Assembly (NCBI RefSeq): GCF_043641925.1
Contig: NZ_JBHZRU010000003.1
Location: 1-64,000 of the forward strand
Length of the DNA stretch: 64,000 nt
Source of the DNA: Paenisporosarcina quisquiliarum_A
GTDB lineage: Bacteria; Bacillota; Bacilli; Bacillales_A; Planococcaceae
Direction: 5' to 3'
Shown here: piece by piece, positions 8,921-18,449 of the stretch
How positions within the stretch are numbered: position 1 is the first letter of the stretch
How the letters are laid out: each line of letters begins with the position of its first letter
Notes under the pieces: model-generated
Told to the model about the DNA's origin: nothing
Databases searched by the model: none
The model's input: only the letters and a program-made list of their open reading frames with translations
Program-made: the position numbers and the translations under genes

Positions 8921-10057
8921 ATGACGACTCATCAATTAGTAGCAACTTCAGCAATGGGGTTAGAATCGATCGTAGCAGATGAAGTGAAAAAATTAGGCTT
9001 TGATACAAAAACGGAAAACGGTAAAATTTATTTTGAAGGGGACGAGCGAGCAATTGCGCGTGCTAATATGTGGCTGCGAGTAGCGGACCGTGTCAAAATT
9101 ATTGCTGGTGATTTCAGAGCGACAACATTCGACCAATTATTTGAACAAACAAAAGCAATCCCTTGGGAAAGATATTTACCAGTAGATGCCGCATTTCCTG
9201 TTCAAGGAAAATCAGTTAAATCCAAATTATTTAGTGTTCCCGATTGCCAAGCAATTGTTAAAAAAGCAATTGCTGAGCGATTAAAAATTGCACATAAAAG
9301 AATTGGATTTTTAGATGAATCTGGTGCAACATTTAAGATCGAAGTGAGTATATTAAAAGATGTGGTTAAATTAAGCATTGATACGAGTGGTGTTGGATTA
9401 CATAAACGCGGATACCGTTTAGACCAAGGGGAAGCGCCTTTAAAAGAAACGCTTGCTGCAGCACTTGTGTATATATCAAAATGGAATCCTAACCGACCAT
9501 TTGTCGATCCTTTTTGTGGATCGGGAACAATTCCTATTGAAGCTGCAATGATTGGGCAAAACTTAGCTCCTGGTTATAATCGCGACTTTATAAGTGAAGA
9601 TTGGCCTTGGATGTCTCAAAAAATATGGGATGAAGTTCGTTTAGAAGCTGAGGATTTAGCTAATTACGACCAACATTTAGATATCACGGGTACGGATATC
9701 GATCCTCGCATGATTGCGATTGCCAAAAACAATGCTATAGAAGCTGGCTTCTCAGATTTGATTCAGTTCAAACAACGTCAAATGCGTGATTTCACAACTA
9801 CTTCAACAGATGGAGTAATGATTGGAAATCCACCTTATGGTGAACGTATTGGTGAAAGAGAAGTGATTGAAGAAATGATTGGTGACATGGGTCGAATGAT
9901 GGAAGATCATCCAACCTGGTCTGTCTATATGTTATCTTCAATGGCTGACTTTGAAAATTTCTATGGTCGAAAAGCAACGAAAAAACGTAAATTATTTAAT
10001 GGGTTTATCGAAACCAACTATTACCAATACTGGGGTAGAAAGTTACCACGGGACTAA
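8921..10057 (+). CDS. ypsC: THUMP-domain class I rRNA methyltransferase (YpsC/RlmL-N type)
   Basis: 378 aa. THUMP RNA-binding domain in the first about 160 residues, then a Rossmann methyltransferase with FVDPFCGSGTIPIEA (SAM binding) and the NPPYGER catalytic motif, as in N2-guanine methylases. By family it methylates a guanine of 23S rRNA in the cytoplasm (m2G2445-type activity of RlmL); the exact site here is inferred. Start ATG with AAAGGATGAG upstream. Follows rnpB as in B. subtilis (ypsC). Confidence 0.9.
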   Translation: MTTHQLVATSAMGLESIVADEVKKLGFDTKTENGKIYFEGDERAIARANMWLRVADRVKIIAGDFRATTFDQLFEQTKAIPWERYLPVDAAFPVQGKSVKSKLFSVPDCQAIVKKAIAERLKIAHKRIGFLDESGATFKIEVSILKDVVKLSIDTSGVGLHKRGYRLDQGEAPLKETLAAALVYISKWNPNRPFVDPFCGSGTIPIEAAMIGQNLAPGYNRDFISEDWPWMSQKIWDEVRLEAEDLANYDQHLDITGTDIDPRMIAIAKNNAIEAGFSDLIQFKQRQMRDFTTTSTDGVMIGNPPYGERIGEREVIEEMIGDMGRMMEDHPTWSVYMLSSMADFENFYGRKATKKRKLFNGFIETNYYQYWGRKLPRD

Positions 10058-10092
10058 ATTTTATGTACCAAGAGTAGAATAGAAAGAGTGAT

Positions 10093-10126
10093 CAGCTTGT
10101 ACCAAAGGGTGCAAGCTGTGTTTTTC
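10093..10126 (+). terminator. Terminator after ypsC
   Basis: CAGCTTGTACC / GGTGCAAGCTG with AAAG loop, followed by TGTTTTT. Separates ypsC from the next gene. Confidence 0.7.
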
Positions 10127-10149
10127 TGTTCGAGAGAAGGGAGATTTCC

Positions 10150-12060
10150 ATGAAACAGACTTTACCTTTTGAATTATCTAAAGACCGTTCTTTTTTCGAA
10201 TCACTTGGTGATTGGATGGGGGACGTTTTATATGACGAACTGCCTGAAAAAGGATTCGAACTTCGTGATGAGCAAATTTTTATGGCTTATCAAATCGAAA
10301 AATCGTTAAAAAACAAAAGTGTTCTATTTGCTGAAGCGGGTGTTGGTACTGGAAAAACGATCGCATACCTATTACCAGCTATTGCTTATGCAAGGTACAC
10401 TGGGAAGCCTGCTTTAATATCATGTGCTGACGAAACATTAATTGATCAGCTGGTGAAAAAAGAAGGAGACATTCAAAAACTTCAAGATGCTTTGGGGTGG
10501 AATATTGATGTCCGACTAGCTAAATCTAGGGATCAATATTTATGTCTGAAAAGAATGGAACATGAACAAAAAAATGATGACGAAGAATTTCTTGAACAAA
10601 TTGAAGATGGCATTCCTGATTTTGTTTATGGACATCAATCGATGCAAAAAGTTTATCCGTATGGGGAACGAAGTGCATTTCCAGAAGTAAGTGATGAAGA
10701 TTGGCAGAAAGTTAACTACCATCCGATTCAACAATGTGCGGTTTGTGACATTCGCAATCGTTGTGGACAAACGATCCACAGACAAAACTATCGTGAAGCA
10801 GGTGACTTAATCATCTGTTCACATGACTTCTTAATGGAACATATTTGGACGAAAGAGTCTCGAGTACGTGAAGGCCAGTTGCCCTTACTTCCTGAAGTTT
10901 CGATGATTGTTTTGGATGAAGGACATTTGTTAGAACATGCTGCACAGCGTGCTCTTACCTATGAAGTTCAGAGTCAAACACTTGAAACACTGATTGACCG
11001 TCTCGGAGGAGAAGGTGTTCGAGAGAAAACATTGAGATTGTTAGAAGTTTTACAAGAGTCTCATGATGAATTCTTTAAAGAATTACTACTCCATTCACAT
11101 GGTGAAGCTGGTGGAAGACAACATATTCAAAAATCCGAAACCGTGTTAAATCAGGGACGTACCCTTGTGAAAATCGTTCATCAATTACTAGAGGAGTTTG
11201 TTTTTGAATCTGAACTTTATACGATGGATGAGTATGATTTAAGAATGGCTGAAGAATACCTGGAACAGTATGCGTTTTCTCTGCAATTATTTGTTCAACA
11301 GGGAGACGCGGTTGATTGGTTAGAAGAACTAAACGGTATCGAAACATTGGTTATTATGCCTCGTTTAGTAACTGATATTTTGAATGAAAAGCTCTTTACG
11401 AAAAAACTGCCAGTTGTCTTTTCTTCTGCAACGTTATCAGTTAAAAAAGACTTTACTTATATTGCAGATTCACTTGGAATTGAACAACATCATTCCTTTA
11501 GTGTGGCATCTCCCTTTGACTATGAAGAGGTTATGAAAATTGAAGGTCACACGGTAGAAGCAAATGAAAAACAGGCAAAAGTAATCGAAATTTTAAGCAC
11601 ATCACTTGAACCAACCTTGTTATTATTTAAAACAAAGCATGATATGTTTATGTTTGAACAATCTCTTACGGTTGATGAAAGAGTGACAATGGTCTTTGAA
11701 GGTGAACGGGAGTTATCATCCATTGTTCGAGATTTCCAAGCTGGTAGAATATCTGTACTTTGCTCGTATCATCTATGGGAAGGCTTAGATTTGCCAGGCC
11801 AATCATTAACAAGAGTCATTTTGTTTGATTTACCTTTCCCTCCGAGCGACCCATTATTTGATGCGAAAAGAGATTTCTCGAATGATCCATTTGAAGAAGT
11901 CGATATGCCATTTATGTTGCTACGTCTTCAACAAGGGATTGGTCGTCTTATCCGAACGTCGGCTGACCAGGGCGTTATCCACTTACTCTTAACAGAACAA
12001 GAAAAAATGGTTCAAGACCGTTTTACAGACATTTTGCCAGTTGAAATCAATTGGAAATAA
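10150..12060 (+). CDS. ypvA: DinG/XPD-family ATP-dependent DNA helicase (YpvA type)
   Basis: 636 aa, matching B. subtilis YpvA in length. Superfamily 2 helicase of the iron-sulfur group: AEAGVGTGKT Walker A (about 61-70), Cys residues at YLCLKR and CAVCDIRNRCG that fit a 4Fe-4S cluster, VLDEGH box, VFSSATLS, and motif VI GIGRLIR. Expected to unwind damaged or forked DNA 5' to 3'; the B. subtilis role is not well defined. Own terminator at 12066-12116. Confidence 0.9.
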   Translation: MKQTLPFELSKDRSFFESLGDWMGDVLYDELPEKGFELRDEQIFMAYQIEKSLKNKSVLFAEAGVGTGKTIAYLLPAIAYARYTGKPALISCADETLIDQLVKKEGDIQKLQDALGWNIDVRLAKSRDQYLCLKRMEHEQKNDDEEFLEQIEDGIPDFVYGHQSMQKVYPYGERSAFPEVSDEDWQKVNYHPIQQCAVCDIRNRCGQTIHRQNYREAGDLIICSHDFLMEHIWTKESRVREGQLPLLPEVSMIVLDEGHLLEHAAQRALTYEVQSQTLETLIDRLGGEGVREKTLRLLEVLQESHDEFFKELLLHSHGEAGGRQHIQKSETVLNQGRTLVKIVHQLLEEFVFESELYTMDEYDLRMAEEYLEQYAFSLQLFVQQGDAVDWLEELNGIETLVIMPRLVTDILNEKLFTKKLPVVFSSATLSVKKDFTYIADSLGIEQHHSFSVASPFDYEEVMKIEGHTVEANEKQAKVIEILSTSLEPTLLLFKTKHDMFMFEQSLTVDERVTMVFEGERELSSIVRDFQAGRISVLCSYHLWEGLDLPGQSLTRVILFDLPFPPSDPLFDAKRDFSNDPFEEVDMPFMLLRLQQGIGRLIRTSADQGVIHLLLTEQEKMVQDRFTDILPVEINWK

Positions 12061-12065
12061 AAAAC

Positions 12066-12116
12066 AAAAATCTACTGAGTAAGTCGAACTTTTGACTCGC
12101 TCAGTAGATTTTTTTG
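12066..12116 (+). terminator. Terminator after ypvA
   Basis: AAAAATCTACTGAG and CTCAGTAGATTTTT, perfect arms around a 20-nt loop, then a T-run. Confidence 0.8.
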
Positions 12117-12187
12117 TATTCTGTTCCAAACAATTCTGACTTTATGTTAAAGTCTAACTATACATATAAAAATGGGGGGATTTTCAG

Positions 12188-13690
12188 ATGAGTACAAGTG
12201 TTGAGTTTTTAGAGTATATGAAAAAAATACAATCATACTCAGAAGCAATTGGGTTAATGTACTGGGATTTGCGTACAGGAGCACCTAAAAAGGGAACCGA
12301 TCAACGTTCACAAGTAATTGGGACACTATCATCCGAAGTGTTTAACATGAGAACATCTCCTGAATTAGAAAAGATGCTTATTGAATTAGAAAAAGATTTT
12401 GATTCGTTAGATGAAATCACAAAAAAGTCATACGAAGAGGCTAAAAAAGAATTCGATATGAGTAAAAAAATCCCGCCAAAAGAATACAAAGACTATGTTA
12501 TTTTGATTTCTAAAGGTGAAACAGTTTGGGAAGAAGCGAAAGATAAGAACGACTTCGACATGTTCCTTCCATATTTAAAAGACATTGTGGAAACGAATAA
12601 ACGATTCGTTAATTATTGGGGAGTAAAAGACAATAACCCATATAACACATTACTCGATCTATACGAACCTGGCATGACTACAGAAGTATTAGATGAAGTA
12701 TTTGGTGAATTACGAAGCAAGATAGTTCCTTTAGTGAAAAAGATTTCAGAATCAAGCAATCAACCATCAACAGATTGCCTCTTCAAGCACTTTCCAAAAG
12801 AAAAACAAAAGCAATTTAGCTTAGATATTTTAAAACAGCTTGGTTACGATTTTAACGCCGGTCGCTTAGACGAGACCGTACATCCATTTGCAACAGGTCT
12901 GAACCGTGGAGACGTTCGAATCACAACTAAGTATGATGAAAAAGATTTCCGCTCCGCAGTATTTGGAACGATTCACGAATGTGGCCATGCACTTTATGAA
13001 CAAAATATTTCAGCTGATATCGATGGATTGCCAATTTGCACAGGTACATCGATGGGAATTCATGAATCCCAATCATTGTTCTATGAAAATTTTGTCGGTC
13101 GCAACGAAAACTTCTGGAAAAACAATTATGAAAACTTACAATCCTATGCGCCAGAACAATTTGGGAAAGTTTCAGCTGAAGATTTCCTCAGAGCGATTAA
13201 TGTAGCGAAACCATCTTTAATTCGTATTGAAGCAGATGAATTAACATACGCTCTGCACATCATGATTCGCTATGAAATTGAAAAAGGCTTATTCAACGGA
13301 GATATGAAAGTAGAAGATCTACCTCAGATTTGGAATGATAAATATGAAGAATATCTGGGTGTTCGACCAAGTACGAATGCAGAAGGTGTATTACAAGATG
13401 TTCACTGGTCAGGTGGATCGTTCGGATATTTCCCATCGTATGCTTTAGGATTCCTTTACGCAGCTCAACTAAAAGCAGCGATGCTTAAAGACATACCGAA
13501 CTTTGATGAGCTTTGCGCAACTGGAGAATTAGAATCCGTGAAGAATTGGTTAACTGATAAAGTACACCGTCATGGTGCAATGAAGAAACCGTTAGAAATT
13601 CTACAAGAAGCGACAGGCGAGGGACTAAATGCTTCGTATTTAGTGGCTTATTTAGAAGAGAAATATACACGAATTTATCAGTTAGATTAG
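12188..13690 (+). CDS. ypwA: Thermostable-type metallocarboxypeptidase, M32 family
   Basis: 500 aa, as B. subtilis YpwA (501). Releases C-terminal residues from peptides in the cytoplasm. Zinc motif HECGH (from FGTIHECGHALYEQ, about residue 262), the family's DVRITTKYDEKDF before it, GTSMGIHESQS and GVRPSTNAEGVLQDVHW later. Single gene with GGGGGG ribosome binding site; followed by an inverted repeat shared with the convergent exchanger gene. Confidence 0.94.
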   Translation: MSTSVEFLEYMKKIQSYSEAIGLMYWDLRTGAPKKGTDQRSQVIGTLSSEVFNMRTSPELEKMLIELEKDFDSLDEITKKSYEEAKKEFDMSKKIPPKEYKDYVILISKGETVWEEAKDKNDFDMFLPYLKDIVETNKRFVNYWGVKDNNPYNTLLDLYEPGMTTEVLDEVFGELRSKIVPLVKKISESSNQPSTDCLFKHFPKEKQKQFSLDILKQLGYDFNAGRLDETVHPFATGLNRGDVRITTKYDEKDFRSAVFGTIHECGHALYEQNISADIDGLPICTGTSMGIHESQSLFYENFVGRNENFWKNNYENLQSYAPEQFGKVSAEDFLRAINVAKPSLIRIEADELTYALHIMIRYEIEKGLFNGDMKVEDLPQIWNDKYEEYLGVRPSTNAEGVLQDVHWSGGSFGYFPSYALGFLYAAQLKAAMLKDIPNFDELCATGELESVKNWLTDKVHRHGAMKKPLEILQEATGEGLNASYLVAYLEEKYTRIYQLD

Positions 13691-13763
13691 AGTTTTAAAA
13701 GGCAATTCACAGGTTACAAAGAACTACACGAAAAAATAAGCATACCATAATCTAATGAACACA

Positions 13764-13798
13764 AGAAACGAGCGGGACTAAAGCCTCCGCTCGTTTCT
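13764..13798. terminator. Hairpin between convergent genes
   Basis: Perfect 12-bp arms AGAAACGAGCGG / CCGCTCGTTTCT around GACTAAAGCCT, lying between ypwA and the leftward exchanger. T-runs are poor on both sides, so a two-way terminator is likely but not certain. Confidence 0.55.
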
Positions 13799-13803
13799 CT
13801 ATA

Positions 13804-14817
13804 TCATATCCCTCCATTGAAAATAAGATAGGTGGCAACGAAATATCCAATTATTATTAGTAAAGAAGGAATTACATATGAAATTGAAGAAGGAACGTGT
13901 TTCCGTAGTATTGAAATCATGACCAATATGGATAAGATTGTTACAGTAATGGCTGTGATTTCATGTGTTGGAGCAACATTTGAAAGAATTGGGCCTTTTC
14001 GATAGACAATATCCGTACCCATTAGTATTAGCATATTGAAAATATTACTTCCTAGGATTGATCCAATCGCAATATTTATATTTCTTAATCTTAAAGCAAT
14101 AAATACAGCAACAGCTTCAGGGAGTGAGGTAGTTGCTGCCAAGAGGAAACTACCTACGAAAGTAGATCCGAGCCCGGTTACTTCCGCAATTTTATCTCCA
14201 AATATGGATAACAAAGTTCCTGCTATCATGATGACTACAGCAGCAAGAAAAAAATTTAATACTGCTTGTCTAATGCTAGTTGTTTTTCTGGATTTGGAAT
14301 TATTCACTTCTTTTTGATCGAAGTCCAGATCCGTCATTTGATTATCAGGCAACCCTTCAGAAACTATGCTTATAACATACATGCCTATCCCATAAACAAT
14401 GGCTATCAAGAATGAATCTAAGCCTATCCCGAACAGCATTATATTCAATTTACTGACCATTGCAATGAGGGTCATTGTAGATAGAATTAGCCCTAATCCT
14501 GCAGTATATAGATGACCTCTAATTGATGAATGAAAGAATCGGATTTTTCTATAATAAACATCAAAACATGCAATTATAAAGATGTTAAACATGTTTGATC
14601 CTAACATATTTCCAACAGCAATATCTGGATTTGCAATTAATACTGAAGAAATACTAGTCGTCACTTCTGGGAGTGATGTTGCGCCGCCTAACAAAACCGT
14701 GCCGACAAATAATCCACCTAAAGAAGTTCTTCCGCTTAATACATCTGCATTGTTAGACAGTTCAATCGCCGCTAAAATTGTAACGATTGCAGCCAATCCA
14801 AATAATATAAAGACCAT
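13804..14817 (-). CDS. Calcium/cation antiporter, CaCA family (YrbG-like)
   Basis: 337-aa membrane protein with two homologous halves, each with an alpha-repeat motif: GGATSLPEVTTSISS...GNMLGSNMFN and ATTSLPEAVAVF...GSILGSNIFN, the signature of Na+/Ca2+ exchangers. About ten membrane segments and a polar centre (DNQMTDLDFDQKEVNNSKSRK). Likely exports Ca2+ or Na+ against H+ or Na+. Start chosen at the ATG after GGGGGGAG; the longer frame adds 15 basic residues without a binding site. Transported ion not decided by sequence. Confidence 0.88.
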   Translation of the reverse strand: MVFILFGLAAIVTILAAIELSNNADVLSGRTSLGGLFVGTVLLGGATSLPEVTTSISSVLIANPDIAVGNMLGSNMFNIFIIACFDVYYRKIRFFHSSIRGHLYTAGLGLILSTMTLIAMVSKLNIMLFGIGLDSFLIAIVYGIGMYVISIVSEGLPDNQMTDLDFDQKEVNNSKSRKTTSIRQAVLNFFLAAVVIMIAGTLLSIFGDKIAEVTGLGSTFVGSFLLAATTSLPEAVAVFIALRLRNINIAIGSILGSNIFNMLILMGTDIVYRKGPILSNVAPTHEITAITVTILSILVMISILRKHVPSSISYVIPSLLIIIGYFVATYLIFNGGI

Positions 14818-15430
14818 TATTCTCCCCCCTTTTTTGCGGAAAAACTTCAATAAAAATGCCAATTATAACATTCTATTAAACAATAGGACGAGTAATTCCA
14901 AAACTATCTAAACAACTAAATTACTACGATTTTTTATGATTTATTACCTAATCTAATTATTTAATTGGAATAAAAATATAAGTAGGTTTCCACACTCGTA
15001 TGTAAATGACCATGGCAATATAATTTAGAAAACAAGTGAAACAAACCTCGCTATTACCTTTAAAAAAGGCAATCCACCGGCTGTTATGTACGCCACGCGC
15101 TCTACAACTTACAAAATCTAAGTGTTTTATGTTCTTATTAATGGGAAAATATCGGTCTACCAATAAAAAAGGCTACCGAAATTACAATTTCGGCAGCGGC
15201 TATGAGCAGACGGTTATTTTTGAGGTAAGAAAATAATTATAGATGAAATGAAACGAACGGGGGGTAAGGGTACTTCTAGTTTTTCATTTAAACTATTCAA
15301 AGGCAGAAAGGCTGCCGTAGAGAAATTCCGGCAGCTGATCTTGGTTAAAAATGAAAATAATTAATGACAATTTAACTAAAAAAACAACCGATCAATTCAC
15401 GATAAAAACTCCTTGTATCCTTGTAAATGT
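14818..15430. other. 613-bp intergenic stretch with two similar hairpins
   Basis: No supported gene. Two related structures stand out: 15166-15193 (CCGAAAT / ATTTCGG, followed on the minus strand by TAGCCTTTTTTATT, a leftward terminator) and 15311-15335 (GCTGCCG / CGGCAGC). The sequence around both is alike (GGCTACCG..CGGCAGC and GGCTGCCG..CGGCAGC, then GGTTA..AAAATAATTA), suggesting a small duplication. A leftward terminator with no gene above it except the nucleotidase remnant points to lost genes. Confidence 0.5.
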
Positions 15431-15856
15431 CTATACACTTACGATATCCGACCCTTTTTCGACTTTGAAGTGTCCTGTTTTATCCAAGTAATTTTTAATT
15501 GCATCAACCGCTTTAATACGTTGATACTCCTTCTTTTCTTCAAACTTTTTAAAGAGTTGACCGCCTGCGCTGACAATTTTATATTCTTTATTTAAGTCAA
15601 TATTCTCTCCCGCTATTTGTAAGGATTGAATTCGATGCCCTTTTGGATTATAAGGTTTATAGGTCATGTTTAATCCACTGGAACGTAGAATATATCCACC
15701 TTTTTGATCAAATGGATCAGAAGAATATACTTGCTCCAAATTACTTTCTAAGACATTTCGTAACGTTTTCCCATCAAGTTCAATCGTAAATAATTCAGGG
15801 TTAGTGACATCACAATGGGGAAATTGGGTAAAAACACAATCAAACATAACCATCAC
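15431..15856 (-). pseudogene. C-terminal remnant of a 5'-nucleotidase/metallophosphatase
   Basis: 141-codon frame that resembles only the C-terminal substrate-binding domain of secreted 5'-nucleotidases (2',3'-cyclic phosphodiesterase/UshA type): FTIELDGKTLRNVLESNL, GGYILRSSGLNMTY, GHRIQSLQIAGENIDLNKEYKIVSAG, IKNYLDKTG. The whole metallophosphoesterase domain (about 300 residues with the metal-binding Asp and His) and the signal peptide are missing, and there is no good ribosome binding site before the first Met. The domain ends normally, so the 5' part has been deleted. It lies just before the repeat and terminator at 15.87-15.93 kb. Confidence 0.75.
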
Positions 15857-15865
15857 TCATTTTGG

Positions 15866-15896
15866 TTTACACTGCCCCTTTATATAGAGACATAAC
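15866..15896 (+). repeat. 31-bp direct repeat, copy 1 (left of glyoxylate module)
   Basis: Starts TTTACACTGCCCC. It matches 27 of 31 bases with copy 2 at 20042-20072, same orientation; each copy is followed by an intrinsic terminator. The two copies bracket the glcB-aceA module. Confidence 0.65.
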
Positions 15897-15900
15897 ACAA

Positions 15901-15932
15901 ACACATCCATTTTCATTGGATGTGTTTTTTTT
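15901..15932 (+). terminator. Rightward terminator without an obvious gene
   Basis: ACACATCC / GGATGTGT then TTTTTTTT. No rightward coding gene precedes it; only the repeat copy 1 does. It may end a small transcript or be a leftover 3' end. Confidence 0.65.
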
Positions 15933-16043
15933 GCCGTAATTATATGCGTACTCACAATAGAAAGAGACATTGAAAAAGAAAAAATTCTTTTTTATTTTTT
16001 CACAAAAAGTATTATGTTGTAATACAATGTAATATATATTTAC

Positions 16044-16055
16044 TGTTATATAACA
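16044..16055. promoter_or_regulatory. Palindromic operator candidate before glcB
   Basis: TGTTATATAACA, perfect 12-bp palindrome 17 bp before the glcB start codon. The same core occurs before aceA (18624-18637) and I saw it nowhere else in the window. Shared control of the two glyoxylate-bypass genes by one dimeric regulator is inferred. Confidence 0.55.
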
Positions 16056-16071
16056 ACGAAGGGGAGATTTA

Positions 16072-18237
16072 GTGATTGAACGCAACGGTTTAAACATAGC
16101 CAAAGAACTGTACCAGTTTATTGAAGATGAAGCTTTGCCAGGCAGTAATGTTTCCAGTGAGGATTTCTGGAAAGGGTTCAGTCAACTAATTTTAGATATG
16201 GTTCCAAAAAATAGAGACCTGTTAAGACGAAGAAATCAGCTTCAAGAAGAGATTGATCAGTGGCATGAGCAAAATGAGTGGTCAGAAAATCGAGCTGAAT
16301 ATGAAGCGTTCTTAAAAGACATTGGTTATTGGGAACCAACAAAGGAGCCCTTTACCATTACAACTTCAAATGTGGATGATGAAGTAGCTATTCTAGCTGG
16401 GCCACAATTAGTTGTACCAGTTAATAATGCTCGATACGCACTTAATGCAGCAAATGCTCGGTGGGGAAGCTTATATGATGCACTTTATGGAACGGATGTA
16501 ATCGATGAACAAGATGGTGCGGAAAGAGGAACTACTTACAATCCGCAAAGAGGAAACAAGGTTGTTGAATATGCACGACAATTTTTAGATCAAATTGCGC
16601 CATTAGAACAGGGCTCGCACGCATTTTCAACACAATATCGAATTGAACAAAATCAACTAGTCGTTAATCAAGGAACGAAACAAACCGTTTTAAGTGCTCC
16701 ATCAAAAATTATAGGATTCACTGGAGACCCATCTTCGCCAACTGCGATTCTCCTTCAAAACAATGGGTTGCATGTAGAAATCCAATTTGATCGACAACAT
16801 CCGATTGGCATGACGGATCAAGCTGGAATAAAAGACTTACTAATTGAGTCGGCTATATCGACGATTATGGATTGTGAGGATTCAGTTACTGCAGTTGATG
16901 CAGAAGACAAAGTCATCGTTTATCGAAACTGGCTAGGATTGATGAAGAGAACGCTTGAGGCAACATTTAAAAAAGGTCAACGTGAAGTTATAAGAACGTT
17001 AAATGAGGACAGAAAGTATCAAACAATAAGTGGAGATGAACTCACTTTACGTGGTCGCTCGCTTTTGCTGGTACGAAATGTAGGGCATTTAATGACCTCG
17101 AATATGATTTTAGATCAGCATAATCAAGAAGTGCCAGAAGGAATCATTGATACTGTGATAACAAGTTTGCTTGCAAAGCATGATCTCTTAGGAAATGGAA
17201 AGGTTCGCAATTCTGAGAAGCGTTCTGTCTATATTGTGAAACCTAAAATGCATGGGTCGGCAGAAGTGGCATTTGCCAATGAACTGTTTAACCGTGTGGA
17301 AGACCTATTAGGACTTGAACGCTATACATTGAAAATTGGTGTTATGGATGAAGAGCGTAGAACATCTCTTAATCTCGAAAATTGCATTCGAGAAGTAAAA
17401 GACCGGATCGTTTTTATTAATACAGGCTTTTTAGATCGAACGGGTGACGAAATTCATACTTCTATGCTAGCGGGTCCTGTCATTCGTAAAAATGAAATGA
17501 AAAGTTCAAAATGGCTTCAAGCTTATGAAAAATCAAATGTGGATACAGGACTAAATTGTGGACTGCCAGGTCGTGCGCAAATCGGTAAAGGCATGTGGGC
17601 AATACCAGATCATATGAAGGGTATGATGGAGCAAAAAGTGGGTCATTTAAAAGCTGGAGGAAACACGGCTTGGGTACCATCCCCAACTGCAGCAACTTTG
17701 CATGCTCTTCATTATCATCAATTGTCGGTAACTGAAGTTCAAGAAATCTTGAAGCATGAGACTCGAGACAGAAAAGCTGACATCTTAACACTACCAATAT
17801 CGAATGGGAGATGGTCTGCAAATGATATCCAACGAGAGCTCGACAATAATGCACAAGGGTTACTTGGATACGTAGTTCGTTGGGTTGAGCATGGTATAGG
17901 TTGTTCAAAAGTGCCTGATATTCATAATGTAGGGTTAATGGAAGATCGAGCGACATTACGTATTTCAAGTCAGCATATGACCAATTGGCTTCATCACGGT
18001 ATATGCACAGAAAGTCAACTACTCGAGACATTAAAACGAATGGCGAAAGTAGTAGATGAACAAAACAGTGAGGATCCTACTTATCAACCGATGTCGTCAG
18101 ATTTTGAGCATTCCATTGCTTTCCAAGCCGCCTGCGAACTTGTTTTTCAAGGTAAAAACCAACCTAATGGATACACCGAGCCAATTCTACATCGTCGGCG
18201 TCAAGAATATAAGAATCGGTTGTATGCGAAAAATTAA
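16072..18237 (+). CDS. glcB: Malate synthase G
   Basis: 721 aa, normal for the G isoform (about 720). Condenses glyoxylate with acetyl-CoA to malate in the cytoplasm. Recognised by ANARWGSLYDALYGTD, ESAISTIMDCEDSVTAVDAEDK (catalytic Asp/Glu region), YIVKPKMHGSAEV, IGVMDEERRTSLNL, NTGFLDRTGDEIHTS, and GLPGRAQIGKGMWA. GTG start with GGGGAG six bases upstream. The 12-bp palindrome upstream is shared with aceA, 450 bp downstream, so the bypass is probably co-regulated. Many Bacillales carry the A-type synthase instead. Confidence 0.97.
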   Translation: MIERNGLNIAKELYQFIEDEALPGSNVSSEDFWKGFSQLILDMVPKNRDLLRRRNQLQEEIDQWHEQNEWSENRAEYEAFLKDIGYWEPTKEPFTITTSNVDDEVAILAGPQLVVPVNNARYALNAANARWGSLYDALYGTDVIDEQDGAERGTTYNPQRGNKVVEYARQFLDQIAPLEQGSHAFSTQYRIEQNQLVVNQGTKQTVLSAPSKIIGFTGDPSSPTAILLQNNGLHVEIQFDRQHPIGMTDQAGIKDLLIESAISTIMDCEDSVTAVDAEDKVIVYRNWLGLMKRTLEATFKKGQREVIRTLNEDRKYQTISGDELTLRGRSLLLVRNVGHLMTSNMILDQHNQEVPEGIIDTVITSLLAKHDLLGNGKVRNSEKRSVYIVKPKMHGSAEVAFANELFNRVEDLLGLERYTLKIGVMDEERRTSLNLENCIREVKDRIVFINTGFLDRTGDEIHTSMLAGPVIRKNEMKSSKWLQAYEKSNVDTGLNCGLPGRAQIGKGMWAIPDHMKGMMEQKVGHLKAGGNTAWVPSPTAATLHALHYHQLSVTEVQEILKHETRDRKADILTLPISNGRWSANDIQRELDNNAQGLLGYVVRWVEHGIGCSKVPDIHNVGLMEDRATLRISSQHMTNWLHHGICTESQLLETLKRMAKVVDEQNSEDPTYQPMSSDFEHSIAFQAACELVFQGKNQPNGYTEPILHRRRQEYKNRLYAKN

Positions 18238-18308
18238 ACCATGGCTTTTGTAAATGGTTCTGTTTGTTATTTAAGGTCAAATAGCGCTAGCCACTCGTTC
18301 CACATGTT

Positions 18309-18341
18309 CCAACAAGTATGAAAAATGAACATACTTGTTGG
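18309..18341. repeat. Perfect 12-bp inverted repeat after glcB
   Basis: CCAACAAGTATG / CATACTTGTTGG with loop AAAAATGAA. No T-run follows, so it is a weak terminator at best; it could instead be an mRNA-stabilising stem or a protein site. Confidence 0.5.
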
Positions 18342-18449
18342 TATCAAGCTTTACGTTAGGCGCAAATGACTCTTTCACTTGTTTTTCAATATCAACAGCA
18401 TTGTTTAAAGTGGCTTAATAAAAAAATATTTAAAAAAAGAGGGATTTAC

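Noticed and set aside
14957..15236. Two opposed frames of about 66 codons between the exchanger and glcB
   Set aside because: No ribosome binding site, no recognisable protein, and they overlap hairpins; more likely non-coding.
15866..15896. The 31-bp repeat as a sigma-A promoter (TTTACA with a -10 17 bp on)
   Set aside because: The -10 would be GACATA or GATATA and the product only a terminator hairpin; not convincing.
17480..18031. 183-codon leftward frame within glcB
   Set aside because: Lies wholly inside a well-recognised gene, with no family match or start signal.
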